Shown here in pieces: positions 5,379 through 6,082 of a stretch of 6,082 nucleotides of DNA. The translations under genes and the position numbers were made by a program. The notes beneath the pieces are model-generated. The model was not told the origin of the DNA, did no database searches, and worked only from the letters and a program-made list of their open reading frames with translations. Every line of letters starts with the position of its first letter. The first letter of the stretch is position 1. Source of the stretch: Clostridia bacterium (GTDB lineage Bacteria > Bacillota_A > Clostridia > Oscillospirales > CAG-272); NCBI GenBank assembly GCA_017652965.1, contig JAGBZZ010000210.1, forward strand, positions 1-6,082, read 5' to 3'.

Positions 5379-6082
5379 TTATTCCGCGGGGGTCTCGGCA
5401 GGGGTCGCCTCGGCGGTCTCGGTCACCTCGGTCACCTCGGCAGCTTCGGTGATGGCGGGGGCGGCACTCTCGGCCTCCTCACGCTTGCCAAGCACGGTGG
5501 GCAGAGACATCCCCGCCAGCGAGAAGACCTCGCCGAGCGGCGGTACGCTCTTCATCATCCCGGAGAGGAAGTCGGCCGTGGCGGTCTTGCCGTTGGCGCC
5601 CGAGCCGTTGTCCCAGACCGTGACCTTGTCGATCTTGATGTTGGAGATGGCGTCGACCTGGATCTTCATCAGCTCCTCGAGCTTGTCGGCGATCATCATA
5701 CGCATGGCCTCATCGGCACCGCCGCCGGCGGCACGGACAAGGTCCTCAAAGCCCGCGGCCTGCTTGGTCAGCATTTCGCGCATACCGTTTGCCTCGGCCT
5801 GCATCTTGGCGAAGATAGCGTCGGCTTCACCCTTGGCCTTACGGCGGATCTGCTCGGCCTCGGCCTCGGCCTCCAGCTCCAGTCGGCGCTTTTCGATCTC
5901 GGCGGCCACGATGATGTTGGCCTCGAGGGTCGCCTTTTCCTTTTCCTTACGCGCCTCCTCGGCGGCCTTCTGTGCGGCGTAGGCCTCCTCGAGCGCCTTA
6001 GCCTCCTGGATCTTCTCAGCGGCGATCGCGATCTTCTGTGCCTCGGCCTCGCGCTCACGGAGCTGGGCGTTCGACATTGCGA
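5379..6082 (-). CDS. Flotillin-like (SPFH) protein, C-terminal half (partial, N-terminus outside window)
   Basis: The frame is open through the window edge: GCA precedes the first visible Met codon at 6075-6077, so that Met is internal and the real start lies further right. About 234 residues are visible; numbering from that Met, residues 1-100 form a long Ala/Glu/Lys-rich coiled coil with EAEAEAE and RRKAKGEADAIFAKMQAEA, the hallmark of flotillins. It continues with LVRAAGGGADEAMRMMIADK (113-132), NIKIDKVTVWDNGSG (146-160) and PPLGEVFSLAGMSLPTVLG (179-197), matching the conserved flotillin C-terminus. Flotillins are membrane scaffold proteins of functional microdomains; the SPFH domain and membrane anchor would be in the missing ~250 residues. 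The tail after 198 is a low-complexity Thr/Glu/Ala/Val stretch with VTE repeats, which looks lineage-specific. Confidence 0.92.
   Translation of the reverse strand, partial: AMSNAQLREREAEAQKIAIAAEKIQEAKALEEAYAAQKAAEEARKEKEKATLEANIIVAAEIEKRRLELEAEAEAEQIRRKAKGEADAIFAKMQAEANGMREMLTKQAAGFEDLVRAAGGGADEAMRMMIADKLEELMKIQVDAISNIKIDKVTVWDNGSGANGKTATADFLSGMMKSVPPLGEVFSLAGMSLPTVLGKREEAESAAPAITEAAEVTEVTETAEATPAETPAE

Noticed and set aside
5272..5982. 236-codon plus-strand Ser/Ala-rich open frame
   Set aside because: It is the antisense of the flotillin-like coiled coil; the Ser/Ala richness comes from the complement of Glu/Ala codons.

Overview
The window looks like chromosome from a moderately GC-rich Firmicute, most likely an uncultured gut Clostridia member of the Oscillospiraceae type. 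This is an inference from strong AAGGAGG-type ribosome binding sites, TTGACA/TATAAT-like promoters with 17-base spacers, hairpin-plus-T-run terminators and the protein families present. No tRNA, rRNA, transposase, CRISPR array or phage gene is visible.

Layout: all but one gene lie on the minus strand, so transcription mostly runs right to left. (1) At the right edge is the C-terminal half of a flotillin-like (SPFH) protein, cut by the window end. (2) Next come a DUF4234-type small membrane protein and a two-helix membrane protein with an uncharacterised C-terminal domain, 36 bases apart. (3) Immediately downstream of the latter is a decayed, out-of-frame second copy of its last ~54 codons, ending inside a 10-bp perfect hairpin. 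(4) A good promoter (3941-3969) then drives a tight three-gene operon: a YgjV-like membrane protein, a C39-like (papain-fold) cysteine peptidase-like protein, and a five-bladed beta-propeller protein of the GH32/GH43 type. (5) The propeller gene stops at an in-frame TAA, but its frame continues for 76 more codons that read like the family's normal C-terminus. The promoter of the next gene lies inside that continuation. (6) A five-helix membrane protein with a charged linker and a C-terminal beta-rich domain follows. (7) It converges on the 3' end of an unrecognised plus-strand gene, and two hairpin terminators fill the space between them.

How the genes work together: the YgjV/C39/propeller genes are translationally close (3- and 20-base gaps) and so are expected to be made together. 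A cytoplasmic carbohydrate-active propeller plus a cytoplasmic papain-fold protein plus a membrane protein has no role I can name. The flotillin-like, DUF4234 and two-helix proteins are all membrane-associated and may form a membrane-organisation neighbourhood, but separate transcription is possible.

The strongest observations are the interrupted propeller gene and the 184-base-offset partial tandem duplication. I found no convincing new defence or mobile system.
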